In this document: piece by piece, positions 53,364-63,376 of the stretch
Layout: each line of letters starts with the position of its first letter
How positions within the stretch are numbered: the stretch's first letter is position 1
Assembly: GCF_000002865.3 (NCBI RefSeq)
Contig: NW_001865052.1
Coordinates: 883,824-947,823 of the forward strand
Length of the DNA: 64,000 nt
Source: Monosiga brevicollis MX1
Taxonomy: Eukaryota; Opisthokonta; Choanoflagellata; Craspedida; Salpingoecidae
Reading direction: 5' to 3'
The notes under the pieces: generated by a model
Seen by the model: only the letters and a program-made list of their open reading frames with translations
Told to the model about the DNA's origin: nothing
The model's database searches: none
Made by a program: the position numbers and the translations under genes

Positions 53364-54537
53364 ATGAGTGGTCGGTCACCGCCACCAGGGTATGGTGGCT
53401 CTGCGGAGGAGCGGCATCGGAGTCGTGAGCGGGGTCACAGCCGTGAGCGGGGTCATGATCGGGAGGATCGTGCTTCGCGCCGGCGCGACTATGATGACCG
53501 GGACCGGGACCGGGACCGCGGCCATGAACGTGATCGCAGCGCTGACCGTGGTAGTGGCCGCGGTGACTATGGCCGCGGTGACTATGGCCGCGGTGACTAT
53601 GGCCGTGGTGACTATGGCCGCGGTGACTATGGCCGAGGTGACTATGGCCGCGGTGACTATGGCCGCGGTGACTATGGCCGCGGTGACTACGGTCGGGGGG
53701 ACGACCGCTCACGAGATGGAGAGCGTCGTGAAACGTACGATGGTCCCAAGTTCAGACCCCAGGAACGGCATCGAGGAGAACGAGACCCCTCGGCCAGTCG
53801 TGATCGCCGTGAACAAGACCAGGACCGCGATGGTGCATCTATTCAAATGGTTGAACCCGCCGAGGACGGCCATGTCAACATTGAGGTCCGCTTGCCCCTG
53901 CCCCTGTCCCTTGCCCCTGCTCATGGAATGGCCAAAACTTGGCTCGACTCTGTGCCAGACCTGAGCAGCTTCCCAACCCTCATTCGCCCTCACACTCACA
54001 CTTAAACGCGCATACGCACCCCTAACCCATACCCGTCATCAGGAAGCACTTGAGGTGGACGAGGTCGATGTCATGAGCGCCATGGGTATCGCTGGCTTTG
54101 GGACAACCCAAGGTAGGCCACCCTGTTCGACCCACGCTTTGCCCGCCTCAAACCTCCACTTGTACTTTCCCGTCCCAGACACACTTTTGTTCATGGAACA
54201 ACATAGCTCCAAGAGCCCCATTTGGCACACCCTGGCCCGCTCGCCTCACCGCGTATGGTCATATATGAACGAACCCACCCACCCGATTGTCACAGGCCAA
54301 CATGTCAAAGGCAATGGCGAAGCCTTTGTCAAGCCCCAGCGAAAGAAGGCTCGTCGATTCCGGTTCGTGCTAACCCCCGTCATCACCTCGAGGAACACTA
54401 TTCGCTCTCGCCTTCAAGCTTCAGGTCCATGGAATAGTACCCCCACCCTCACGCTGCACATCGCTCGCCTCCGCCTTTTCCAGTCAATACATGAACCGTA
54501 AGGGTGGTTTCAACCGCTTCTTGGACAACATTCAATA
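53364..54537 (+). CDS. SNRNP27: U4/U6.U5 tri-snRNP 27 kDa protein
   Basis: A spliceosomal protein that acts in B-complex activation and 5' splice-site selection. Four exons (53364-53885, 54043-54112, 54296-54362, 54483-54537) close in phase to 237 aa. The N-terminus is Arg/Asp/Glu/Ser-rich (RS/RD-like) with nine tandem RGDYG repeats. The conserved C-terminal domain is clear: VDVMSAMGIAGFGTTQG, the KGNGEAFVKPQRKKARRF stretch and the invariant QYMNRKGGFNRFLDNIQ end. The Gly-rich repeat is an addition to the usual RS-like region. Confidence 0.93.
53567..53695. repeat. 15-bp coding minisatellite (RGDYG repeat)
   Basis: About eight to nine near-perfect CGCGGTGACTATGGC units, in frame within SNRNP27 exon 1. 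Confidence 0.92.
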
Positions 54538-54935
54538 GTGGGCTGACCCGAGTGCAGAGGAGGACAGCCAAAGGCCGGAACCAGCATCGTATTCCTGCTC
54601 CTGCATTTTTTTTTTCACTGCCACCACGATTGACATGCAAATGGGCTCGGAAGCAGTGCTGGTCCAAAGAGAGGTGCAACGAACAATTGTAACAAACAAA
54701 ATGTCTTGGTCTCATGTCACATCCATCATCCACGCAATGTTTCAAGACTTGAATGGCCACATCCGTCAATTATCACCGACGTCGTCGACAGACTGATTTG
54801 TGTTGTTGCCTTTTACATTTTGGTTTATTTTTGCCATTTTTTTTAAATTTTTTTCCTCAAACTCATTCAAATCTCGTTTGCACGGTCGGGGCGCAATCTC
54901 CTGCCAAGCAAGCCTGCGGATCCATGGACGCTTCT
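54538..54935. other. Convergent 3' spacer, SNRNP27 / PAF1
   Basis: A 398-bp gap between converging stop codons with T-rich runs at 54606-54615 and 54830-54860. No gene seen. Confidence 0.5.
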
Positions 54936-57403
54936 TCAATCCGTTGCAACAGATTCCTCTTGGTTGGCCACAGTCTCACCCACAGGGGTGGCAGTCCCGT
55001 TGGCCTCGCCCTCCAGCTCGCCATCGCCATTGCCCCCTGCGGTGCCCCCAAAATCCTCATCATCCTCCTCGTCGTCGGGCTCTTGCGAGTTGTGCGTCAT
55101 GCGCAAAATCTCGCGACGCGTGGTGGACTGTCGGAAAAAGAAAACACGATACAAGGATTCACCAGATATGCATGAAAATGAGACGGGATGCGCCTCAAAA
55201 CCCAACTCTGCGGTTACACTTGCATTCTCCTCTGCCCCCCTTTGGAAGGTCGGACGAGGCACATACCATGCCGCGGCGCTGCGAAAGCTTGAGAGTTCGC
55301 TCTAAGCGTGTGTAGTTGATCAGATTGTCGTGTTCATAAAACAAAAAGTAATCCTAAGTAGGTGACGGCAGCGGCAAGGGTGGTGGCAGAGTTAAACGCA
55401 TGCACTCGCCGGCAAACATGTGATAAGAAGTCATACGAGAACAAGCGCTTTGAAGCTCCGTTTGCCGTACCTCGAGACCCGTGCCAATGTAGCGGTCATC
55501 GCGCGTTTCCACATCAAACTGAAACTCGCGAATCTTGTCGTACTCAAAGACCTCGCCTTCTGCCACTCCCTTGCGCTCGGCGTCTGGAAAGACAATCGCA
55601 CGATGAGTTTACTGATTCAATGACGACCATGGCCGTACAAAGCCAAAGTGTCGAAAGCGCTTGACGGTACTACGGGTTGAACGTTGGCAGACGGACCTTG
55701 GGCGTAGGTGCACAAGCGGTTGGTAGTGTCGACCGTGGGCAGAAAGTAAGCTGCAAAATTCTGCCAGTCATACATCCAAGCACAAGCCGGGGTGGGGGTG
55801 AGCTCGGTCAAGGACCCAAAGCTTTGATCTGTTGCAAGGAAGGGCAGCGAGCCAGGGTTGACCACATGAACCTACGGCCGACGTGTTGTTGTCCTGCTGA
55901 ATTTCCTGCGCCACAAGAATGGCATTTTCCATTCGACTCAATGCCTAAGGAGGTGGGGTTACCGAACACCGGACATGGGTCCTCATGACATGATGACCGC
56001 GCCGGCATTGAGGCTGGGGTAAGCATTGGGAATTTGCAAGGGGCCTACGTCGTCCGTGCGGTTCTTCTTGGGCAGTGGGTTGCCGTCAAAGTTGGCGAGT
56101 GCAAATGCGCGATCTTCAAGCTGTGCACATTGGGTAAAACGCACCGCGCGGGTAGAGCAGGGTTGGGTATGAGAACAAATTTGCGGTGAACGAAAATTGA
56201 TTTTGGGCAGGGCAGTAGGTGCGCATGGTGCACGGCGAGTGGGCGGACCTCTGAGGGCATGATGGACAGGACGCGCACGGGCTTGAGATGTGGCTTGGTG
56301 GGATGGCGGGGAACAAACTCGGCAGATTTGGTAAAGGTGGCCTCGACAGCCTCCAGAATCTCGTCCACCGTCTTTGGAGGTGGTGGCGGCTCCTGTCGGT
56401 GCTCCGGCTCTGTACGCTGCGAGTTGAATGGCAACGGTGGCCCGTGGTGGTGGGGAGATGAGTATGTTCAATGGCCACGAAGGCAGATGAGGCCATGGCA
56501 GGACAGCCCTACCATATATTTGGGGTCGCTGGCAACGTAATCTGGGCGCAACATGAAGGATGGACGGTTGACCCTGCGTGGGTCGCAGAATCCGCGAGAG
56601 CGAGCGGTTTTACTTGGGTAAGCATGCAAAGAAGCTGCGCGCGCAGTTTTTTTTTTTTTTTTTGCGTGAAGGTGAAATGTGTGTGCATGTGGGTGAGCGC
56701 ATACATGGTTTTTGTGCGTTTGTTGGGCGTGGCGGCTGCTTGGAGGAAGACTTCATCTTGTGGATCGATCGTTGGCAAAAGATCTGCACCACGCGACCCG
56801 CCGGGATGGGTGGATTGTGAGTCACGGTCACCCAAAACGGGCGGTTGTGTACAAGCATCAACCTACCGTGAGCGCTTCGTTTGGGATTGTAGTCCTCGGG
56901 GCGCAGGAGGTTGACGTTGACACCCACATCGGCAGGAGCGTGCAACTGTTGACACAAGCACTGAGCACGGTTACGAAGTGTGCGCCACGGCGATGATGTC
57001 ATGAGCGGCAGCTGACCTTGTACTGATAAGACTGAATAAGGGAGGTATCGCGATAGGCTGCTAGGCTGCAAATCCACAGGGGCAACAACCACCGATGCGC
57101 CAAAAGTTGGGGGTCAGCAAGAACATGTGTATTGACCCAGAGGACACTTGGATCAAATTGGGATCAAAACGGGCGTACCGGTTAATGTCGAAACTGCAGG
57201 GCAGGAACTTGGGAGGAAAGGGCACGTCGGGGAGATCGTTGGTGAATCGCGGATAAACCTCGAGGTTGGGGGCATCTCTGTCATGTGAGCAAGAATGGAA
57301 ACGAGTGTGAGCGCGAAATGAGTGCAAAATGAGGTCGAGAGGCAAAGCATTGCCCTGCATCAGTCGGAAGCCAAAGCGTACCGACGATTTCTTCGTGTCG
57401 CAT
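54936..57403 (-). CDS. PAF1: RNA polymerase II-associated factor PAF1
   Basis: Core subunit of the PAF1 elongation complex. Exon 1 is probably 57382-57403, spliced to an exon starting at 57275 that encodes NDLPDVPFPPKFLPCSFD, the family's signature N-terminal motif. Later exons give VDEILEAVEATFTKSAEF and HLKPVRVLSIMPSE (human KTFEDA...PVEVMPVFP), YAVYFLPTVDTTN-like sequence, VAEGEVFEYDKIREFQFDV, and FLFYEHDNLINYTRLERTL with KLSQRRG, which matches the human FFIFREGDGVYYNEL ... LSKRR segment. The C-terminus is acidic (DDEEDDEDF) and stops at 54936. I did not resolve every splice site; the start ATG at 57403 is tentative because an upstream exon near 57.7 kb is possible. Confidence 0.85.
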
Positions 57404-58973
57404 GCGACCGCCTATGCAACGCCGAGCACCCGAAGAAGCAAAAGCAGGTCAAGGGTGAGAAGCACGCCAGTTGTACACCCTCGCAGTAAGTGTCAGTGCA
57501 CCCTGCGCTCGACCGCCGCACGACCACTCTTGAAACAAAACAACATTGACCATCACCCCACCACGCCCACTCCTCCCCCCTTGAGCGTAGGGGGGGGTTG
57601 TTCTCGGCTGGTCTTAACAAGGGAAACCAGAGGAAAGCCCATCTCAAGCCGCCACCCCCCCAGACGCACCGTTCCGAGTAGCTGGCCATGCCGGCGATGA
57701 GCTGAAAAAATGAAATCGGATTCGCCCCGGTCAAGTCGCTTCGTTCTAAACAGCAGTTGCCTACGGCGGATTTGTAACCGTTGAACAACACCTGTTGGGT
57801 TTTGTGGTTGTGATGAGCACGACAACGCGCGCCGTGTGTGTGTTTGTGTGTGTGGCCGCCCTCACACGTGCTGCCCCCTTCCACTCCTTCAGCATTTTAT
57901 AGTGTAACAAAAGTCTCACTGTAATTAGCTAAAAGTGTATCTGATGGTGTATTTATTCAAAAGTAGTTGTCCTTGCTTGTGACATATTCGTTCCTTGAAT
58001 TCATTAGTCTGACAAACGTTACACTTTTAACAGGACCATCAACCAAAAATGCACACACACAGACACAGTGTGTCTTCATGTTTTGGGTGACACGTTGACA
58101 TCTTGCTCGCCCTCTCGTGCTGCTTTTTGCGACCGTTTTCTCGATCTCCTGTTGCTTCTCTGCGGGTGGTGCAGGTGCCAACTCTCTCTCTGGTTTGGTT
58201 TCCTTCAAAGTTTGATTCTCTTGAAGAAATTGTCACTTTGTCTCATCTTGTTAAATCGGCTTGCTTTTCGTGTTATGCTGCACCCTTGCTCCAAGCTTCT
58301 CTCTGCTTTTCTTTCGACTCCAAGCCCCCTTCTCTGCCTACCCTCCCCCACCTTCCCCGCCTCTCTGCCTCTTGCACAGCCAGACACGCTCCCTCTGCCG
58401 CTTCACGCCTCTGGCTCCTTCCATAACACCCTTCCTTGTGTCTTTTTTTTTGTATCTTAGTGCTCCCCAGGTGCGCTCGCGAACATGGCGTGAAACGGCA
58501 GCGGCGGTTGGCAGCCGGTCACATGTGCTGCATTGATGAATGGTCACTGGTCATTGGGGAGGAGGAAGAAGGAAGGGAGGGTTGTGCATTTGTGTATCTG
58601 TTTATCTCCCGGCGCCTTGTTCGGATGGCATTCGGAGCCGGAAGCACATGCATGTGACTGTGCACGCGCCCCGGCGTGTGCGGGGTCACTGTTCCATGTG
58701 CGCGAGAAAGACTCAGACAGTGTGTGTGTGTCTGTGTGTCTGTGTGTCTGTTTGTGGGGGGTGCGTGGCTTGGTGCATGCCCTACCTTTTGATTCATCAT
58801 TGATCCGTTGACGTTTTGGCTTGTACCTCCTCGTGTCCACTGCCTTTCTATGGCCCTCGCTTGCCCTGGCCTGCCCTGCCCTGCCCTGCCCTCATTCCAC
58901 TGGGCTTGGCCTTGCCTTTGCGCGTGATATGATAGTAGGCTTGCCGGGTCAGGATCCTCAGCAGACCGCCACC
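57404..58973. promoter_or_regulatory. Shared divergent region, PAF1 / PEMT
   Basis: A 1.57-kb gap between back-to-back genes. It includes a CCCCCCC/GGGGGGG patch near 57590, (TG)n patches at 57836-57853 and 58710-58755, and pyrimidine-rich stretches at 58270-58450. A 5' untranslated exon of PAF1 may lie near 57.65-57.80 kb, but no protein-coding gene is supported. Confidence 0.45.
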
Positions 58974-60057
58974 ATGGGTTTCTTCCGTGTCTCCATCGAC
59001 AAGACGCGCGCCGTCCTATACACGCTTGGCTTCCTGGCCTCGCTCTACGCCGTCGAGCTGGCCAGCTCGGCCTCCGTCTTCGATGCCGTCGTCGGCGACT
59101 ACTCGGCCCTGCGCTCCTGCTTCGCCACCATCATGGCGCCCATTCTCTGGAACCTTCTCCCCCAGATCTTCGGCCCCGCTCTCATCAACTGGATCGGTCG
59201 TCGCCAGGCCATGCTCGTCTTCTCCCTCTACGTCTTCCTCTTCACCTGCTTCCGCTCTTGGGCCTTCCAAATGGGCATTGCCGATGACAAGACCAGCTTT
59301 GATGTTCTCCTCCCCTTCTTCCCCAATGCCACCGTCTTCCACAACATTTTCTTCGCCGTTGGTGCTGCCACTGTCCTTGTCGGCACCGTCCTCACCTCGG
59401 CCTCCTTCATCCGCCTTGGCATCTTTGGTGCGCTCGTGTCACCCTGCGTCAACCCCATGGTCTGGCTCTCAAGCTTGGCAGCTACCTCGTGCTTTGATGC
59501 TCACCCCCCTGCATCCCGGTCACTATGTAGGCACCTACATGGGCGAGTTTTTTGGTGTCATGCTCTCGGAGAAGATCACCACCTTCCCCTTTGACGTGGT
59601 TGACAACCCCAGTACGTTTTCAACCAACATCAAACTCTCGACTCTTGACAAGATGTGTTTTGCATGCACCCGGTCGCTCACCCTCTCTTGCTCTGCACGC
59701 GACCTTGATGCTCGCCGTAGTGTATTTTGGCTCGAGCCTGATGCACATTGGTCTGGCCATCATGGAACAGTCCCCTGTTGGTGTTGTCCTCGGCGCCGTC
59801 GTCTTCTGGTGGTACTACATGGCTGCCCTCTACGAAGAGTGCGTTGACACTTGAGCTTTCCCCCCCCCCTTGCGCCCAGCTTAAAATGACTATTCTTCTG
59901 CTTGAAGCTGCTGTTGCCCGTGGCTGACCTAATCTTTCTCCGCTCTCCCTGCCGCTCGCTTAGGCCCCTCATGGTTGAGATGTACAAGAAGGATCTCGGC
60001 AAGGTGCGCGTTCGCCACGGCTGGGACATCCTGGCCAGCTTCGCCACTGCTGCGTAA
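58974..60057 (+). CDS. PEMT: Phosphatidylethanolamine N-methyltransferase
   Basis: An integral ER membrane enzyme that methylates phosphatidylethanolamine towards phosphatidylcholine with S-adenosylmethionine. Four exons (58974-59427, 59531-59611, 59721-59838, 59964-60057) close in phase to 248 aa. Hydrophobic segments occur throughout. The SAM-binding half is well conserved: GTYMGEFFGVML, KITTFPFDVVDNPMYFGSS, HIGLAIMEQSPVG and LYEEPLMVEMYKKD, matching human GTFLGDYFGIL, TVFPFNILDNPMYWGS and LYEEPFTAEIYRQ. The start is preceded by a good context (GCCACCATGG). The protein is about 50 residues longer at the N-terminus than the short human form. Confidence 0.93.
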
Positions 60058-60145
60058 ATTCTGCCAGCGTCAACCAATACAGCGTGGTCCATCCAATCAG
60101 GCTCTTCGTTGCCTGCGCCGGTCCTTTTGCTCTTTGTTGTTTGTT

Positions 60146-60181
<36 letters not shown>

Positions 60182-60807
60182 TTTTCCTTCTCTTGCTCTT
60201 TCCCTCGGCCAGACCTGGTGTTATGGAGAAATTTGGAGCCCCCATTCATGTTCAGCATTCATCCTGAGGCCACACTAGTTTTTTTTTTTTTTTTTTTCTT
60301 CTTACCCTTCGGTCCGTTACCCTCAAAGGGGAACCCCACCCACAATTGAAGTCGGTGTACTTTTCCAAGCTCTATCCCTTGATCCCTGCCATCTCGCTAT
60401 ACCCGACATGGCCTTTTTCTTACTCTGCTTGAAAGTTGCTGCACATCCCTCCTCAGCCCAGCCAGACGCATCTTTCCAGACGACATCTCTTCGGATGTAT
60501 TCATTGGTGGCGACAGTCATTTCTTTTTTTTCTTTTTTTTTTCCGATAATTGTCAGCATACGATTGCGGCAAGCCGTCTTCGTTCTTCTTCAATTGGCAT
60601 CCCTGCATCACATCTTCCTTTTTTTTTCTCTCTGAATTCTGATCCGATTGAGGGCTTGTGCGCATCCGACCACCACTTGCTGTTGTTGGCTGGGCTTGAG
60701 GGGTGCGTGGAATAAGCTGCACGTCGCGCGCGCAGGTCTCTGTGCACAGCGGTGCCTAGGCAAGCCTGATCTGCCTCGAATTTTCGTGGAATCAAAGCCA
60801 TAGCTGA
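60058..60807. other. Spacer between PEMT and the UPF0126-like gene
   Basis: A 750-bp region rich in T runs (60279-60298, 60521-60542, 60620-60630) with a perfect (TTTC)n tract at 60148-60183. It holds the PEMT 3' end and the promoter of the next gene. No gene seen. Confidence 0.55.
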
Positions 60808-61884
60808 ATGCCCATGTCCAGTTCCATGCTGGCAGCCTGGCGCTCGGTGCCGCAGCCCCGACTGTTGCTACAGGGGGCTCGACGCTTTCACGGCCTCGGG
60901 AACCCAACCCACAGCCTGTTCAGCCCTCGCGCGGCGTGCCCACAGAACATGGCTACATCGAGTGCCTCCTCAGGACGATCATTGGGGGGCTCGGCACGCT
61001 CTTGGCTTCCCCGTCGGACCGCCACCAGCATGGATTCAACTGGCAAGGGCCCTGCTGATGTTCAGCCTCGGTTCTCTACACCGCTACCACACCACCCCGA
61101 TGGCATGCCTCGCTATCCCAGCCCGCGCACAATGGCAGGACTCCTGCGCTCGGCCGATTGGATCGGGACGGTGTCCTTTGCCTACAGCGGCTCCCTGCTG
61201 GCGGCGGCGGCAGGCATGGACGCTTTTGGGAGCTGCGTAGTGGGTTGCATCACCGCCGTGGGGGGTGGCACTGTGCGCGATCTGCTCATTGGCAATGCAC
61301 CCGTCTTCTGGATGCAAGAGGTTGAGTATCTGGCCATGAGCATTGTAGCGGCCCTCGCCGCCTTTATCAGTCTCCCCGCTGGCGGGCTTGCTGAGGATGG
61401 CTTGGTGCTGCGCTGGACCGATCACCTGGGCGTCGCTGCGTTTGCCGTCATTGGCGCTCAGAATGGCCTTCGTCGAAACTTGGCCCCCCTCATTTGTGTC
61501 GTCTGCGCCATCTTCACGGCCACGTTTGGTGGGCTGACCCGTGACGTCCTTGTCAATCGTCCGGTTCGCATCCTCCATAGCCATGCTGAAGTAAGCACAC
61601 GTCCTCCTTTCTGCTACAACCACCAACCCTATTCACAAGGAGCCCGAGCGGTCCCGGGCCTGCTGTTGCTCATGCGCCCGGCCCTGTCTTCTTAGGTGTA
61701 TGCCACCTGCGCCGCCGCCACGGGAGCCGTCTATCTGGGCATGCGTGCCCTTGGGGCCAAGCCAGCCATGCGCATTGCCGCAGCCGTGCTATTTGGCACG
61801 CTACTACGTGAATTGGCTACGGTCAATCAGTGGCGCCTTCCCACCGCCATCGATGACGCACAGCGAACCCACGTTGACCTTTAG
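60808..61884 (+). CDS. UPF0126/YicG-like membrane protein with targeting-type N-terminus
   Basis: Two exons (60808-61590, 61696-61884) give 323 aa. The C-terminal two thirds are two tandem UPF0126 (TRIC/YicG-type glycine transporter family) repeats. Repeat 1 has TVSFAYSGSLLAA, then AVGGGTVRDLLIG; repeat 2 has LGVAAFAVIGAQNGL, then TATFGGLTRDVLVNRP. The GGGTxRD and GGLTRD motifs are the family signature. The family is mainly bacterial. The first ~115 residues are Arg/Ser-rich with no acidic residues near the start (VPQPRLLLQGARRFHG), compatible with a mitochondrial presequence. Substrate is not predictable beyond the family (small amino acids in bacteria). Confidence 0.85.
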
Positions 61885-62116
61885 GCTTGACTTTTCCCGC
61901 TTGGCTCTGAGCTTGAACAACGCCCAAAACACACGCACACGCACACACGCACCCCTTTATCACACGACCTGGTGTCAGTTCAAGCCTTCCAATCAATCCA
62001 ATTAACACGTCTCAACTATGAAGCAAACGATACGGGTCGTGCTCGTATCTTGTGGAAATCCACAAGGTAAAATTGGTTTATATGCAACTTTAACAACAGC
62101 AATTGTCAGCCGAACA

Positions 62117-62187
62117 TCCCCTATGGTGTAACGGCTAGCATACCTGGTTTTCACCCAGGAGACCTGGGTTCGATTCCCGGTAGGGGA
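62117..62187 (+). tRNA. trnE-UUC: tRNA-Glu (UUC), copy 1
   Basis: A 71-nt cloverleaf with acceptor stem TCCCCTA/TAGGGGA, anticodon arm CCTGG-TTTTCAC-CCAGG with anticodon TTC, and T arm CTGGG-TTCGATT-CCCGG. The internal box B GGTTCGATTCC is perfect. No intron. Confidence 0.97.
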
Positions 62188-62194
62188 GTAATTC

Positions 62195-62199
62195 TTTTT
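62195..62199 (+). terminator. Pol III terminator of tRNA-Glu copy 1
   Basis: TTTTT begins 8 nt after the mature tRNA end. Confidence 0.75.
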
Positions 62200-62309
62200 G
62201 TTGAGCATAGCTGTTTTTTAATTGTCAGACGCTTTTTCTGCTTTTTTGTCAAAGAGCTGATTAAACGCCATTTATATTAAAAATTATCGGTCTCCTAGCA
62301 AGTTGCACA

Positions 62310-62380
62310 TCCCCTATGGTGTAACGGCTAGCATACCTGGTTTTCACCCAGGAGACCTGGGTTCGATTCCCGGTAGGGGA
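62310..62380 (+). tRNA. trnE-UUC: tRNA-Glu (UUC), copy 2
   Basis: Identical over all 71 nt to the copy at 62117, and starts 193 bp downstream of that copy's start. The flanks are unrelated apart from a few bases. Confidence 0.97.
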
Positions 62381-62387
62381 GCTTAAA

Positions 62388-62392
62388 TTTTT
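62388..62392 (+). terminator. Pol III terminator of tRNA-Glu copy 2
   Basis: TTTTT begins 8 nt after the mature tRNA end. Confidence 0.75.
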
Positions 62393-62515
62393 GCCCTGCC
62401 CTCTCTTTGGTTTTGTTGTTTTTTTTTGACGAGGGGTGGACTCTCGTTGGGAGCAGGGAGTGTGTGTGCTGTTCTACAATCAATTACATGGACGAGTATG
62501 TACGAGGCCAGGGTC

Positions 62516-63376
62516 TCAGCCGACTTCTAGGGTGGCTGGCGTGTAGATGGCGCCTGGTGGGGCAGACGGGGCCGGAAGGGGAGAGCCGCGGTACATGCGC
62601 ATGGTGTCAAAGGCGACGGTCATGCCCTGGGATCGACAGAGGTCGGCCAGGCCGGTCAGGGGAGCCGGAACGTCAAGCACAAGCGCGACGGCGCCGCTGC
62701 CGAGGTGATGGGCGGCAGCACGTAGCAGTACTTTGGCGTGGGCCAGGTTGTCCGCCACCAGGGGTCCAATTTTGCTGGCCTCCCGACATTGGCGAACAGT
62801 GACAAAGCCGGCCACGGTGCCATCATCACGCTCGAGGACCAATGTCTGGCGATGCGGGTGGTCGGCGAGCCAGGCATGCATAAAGGCCAAACGGGTCGTG
62901 CCGGCACCGGCCGCTTCCAAGGCTGTGAGCATGTCAACGTCGTCGGGTCGGGCCGATCGCACGAGCGGGTGTGACTGTCCCTCCACGAGTCCTGTGAAGC
63001 GTTCTGTTTTATAGGCGGGTGTGAATCCAGATTTGGCATAGTTGGCGACCTGCGCTGCCACGCCTTCGAGCGCCACGCAACGGTCACCAGCGTGCTGAAG
63101 GGCGTGTTGCCACAGAGCAAAGCCGATGCCCTGACCCCGATACTCGGCGCGGCAGATGTATAGACCGAGGAACGCAAATTGGTCGTTGTGGTTGACCACC
63201 GCAATCGCGGCCACCGGCTTATCATCGCGCGTGGCCACGAACAAGCCTTCAGGATCGGCGGCAAAAAAGGCTGGGGCATCTGCTAGCCCGGGATTCCAGC
63301 CCTCGGCGGCTGCCCACTCAACCACCTCTTCCAAATCGGCCATGGTCATGGTCCGAAATGCCACCAGACCTGCCAT
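62516..63376 (-). CDS. Tandem-GNAT N-acetyltransferase, bacterial YitH-like
   Basis: A single-exon gene of 286 aa from the ATG at 63376. The N-terminal half is a GNAT domain with the acetyl-CoA loop EYRGQGIG (motif A, R-G-x-G-x-G type) after FLGLYICRA. The C-terminal half is a second, degenerate GNAT-like fold (VLERDDGTVAGFVTVR, then KIGPLVADNLAHAKVLL), an arrangement seen in bacterial YitH-type proteins. The acceptor substrate is unknown. Lack of introns in an intron-rich region and a bacterial-style architecture are compatible with acquisition from bacteria, though that is inference. Confidence 0.85.
   Translation of the reverse strand: MAGLVAFRTMTMADLEEVVEWAAAEGWNPGLADAPAFFAADPEGLFVATRDDKPVAAIAVVNHNDQFAFLGLYICRAEYRGQGIGFALWQHALQHAGDRCVALEGVAAQVANYAKSGFTPAYKTERFTGLVEGQSHPLVRSARPDDVDMLTALEAAGAGTTRLAFMHAWLADHPHRQTLVLERDDGTVAGFVTVRQCREASKIGPLVADNLAHAKVLLRAAAHHLGSGAVALVLDVPAPLTGLADLCRSQGMTVAFDTMRMYRGSPLPAPSAPPGAIYTPATLEVG

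Noticed and set aside
57360-57884. A 174-codon minus-strand frame upstream of PAF1
   Set aside because: Spans a likely 5' untranslated or intronic region with G and C runs. No PAF1 family motif, and it is not in a consistent splice phase with the conserved exons.
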